Notes under the pieces: model-generated | Told to the model about the DNA's origin: nothing | The model's database searches: none | Seen by the model: only the letters and a program-made list of their open reading frames with translations | In this document: positions 13,157 to 13,189 of the stretch, piece by piece | Numbering within the stretch: position 1 is the first letter of the stretch | Layout: the number at the start of each line of letters is the position of its first letter | NCBI GenBank assembly: GCA_964598245.1 | Contig: CAZRAX010000015.1 | Coordinates: 1 to 13,189 of the forward strand | DNA length: 13,189 nucleotides | Direction: 5' to 3' | Source: JAACPR01 sp964598245 | Lineage (GTDB): Bacteria; Patescibacteriota; Minisyncoccia; Phycocordibacterales; JAACPR01 | Made by a program: the position numbers and the translations under genes

Positions 13157-13189
13157 TGCCTCGGCACGGTGGTGCGCCTCGGCAGGCGC
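13157..13189. repeat. G+C-rich repeat cut by the right window edge
   Basis: GCCTCGGCA occurs twice, 18 bp apart (13158-13166 and 13176-13184). GCGCCT (13174-13179) and AGGCGC (13184-13189) form a perfect 6-bp stem around CGGC, and TGCC/GGCA (13157-13160, 13163-13166) a second small stem. The sudden rise in G+C within A+T-rich DNA marks it as a probable dispersed intergenic repeat or the start of a structured element. Its end is not in the window. Confidence 0.5.

Noticed and set aside
1..13189. CRISPR array or alternative genetic code
   Set aside because: No regularly spaced direct repeats were found. Conserved proteins read through correctly with the standard bacterial code, with TAA or TAG stops at family-typical ends.

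Overview
The window looks like a piece of a Candidate Phyla Radiation (Patescibacteria, probably Parcubacteria-like) genome. This is inference: the DNA is A+T-rich, genes are tightly packed, Shine-Dalgarno sites are scarce, and the type IV pilus operon has the layout and the short divergent subunits usual in that group. The standard stop codons give intact proteins throughout. Two runs of exactly ten N (486-495 and 10983-10992) mark placeholder assembly gaps, so this is a scaffold.

Left end (1-1072, minus strand): a secreted protein with a clear signal peptide that continues, beyond a gap, into a glycine/serine-rich tail-fibre-like region running off the window. Both pieces are probably one large surface fibre or adhesin. 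Next come a PAPS-dependent sulfotransferase (minus) and, divergently, a membrane thiol-redox protein joining an N-terminal CPHC thioredoxin-like domain to a CcdA/DsbD-like transmembrane domain (plus). The latter ends 5 nt from the end of gatB, the amidotransferase subunit B gene (minus).

Between gatB and the pilus operon (4767-4989) is a non-coding element with 26-bp imperfect inverted-repeat arms around a G+C-rich hairpin core. It looks like a miniature mobile element or a structured RNA.

Centre (4990-12210, minus strand): a type IV pilus operon transcribed pilM, pilN-like, pilO-like, a small PilP-position protein, pilB, a single-domain response regulator, pilT, pilC. PilM (cytoplasmic actin-like), PilN/PilO (inner-membrane scaffold), PilB (extension ATPase), PilT (retraction ATPase) and PilC (platform) make up a retractable pilus motor. 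Pilins, prepilin peptidase and any secretin are not in the window. comFC (phosphoribosyltransferase-fold competence protein) is divergent from pilM across 32 bp, which suggests a link to DNA uptake.

Right end: tRNA-Ser(GCU) with encoded CCA, followed by the start of a G+C-rich repeat cut by the window edge. Several genes have a -10-like hexamer only 6-11 nt before the start codon, so leaderless or nearly leaderless mRNAs may be common. No CRISPR array, phage module or wholly new gene system was seen. The best leads are the tail-fibre-like secreted protein, the inverted-repeat element, and the degenerate or lineage-specific parts of the pilus operon.
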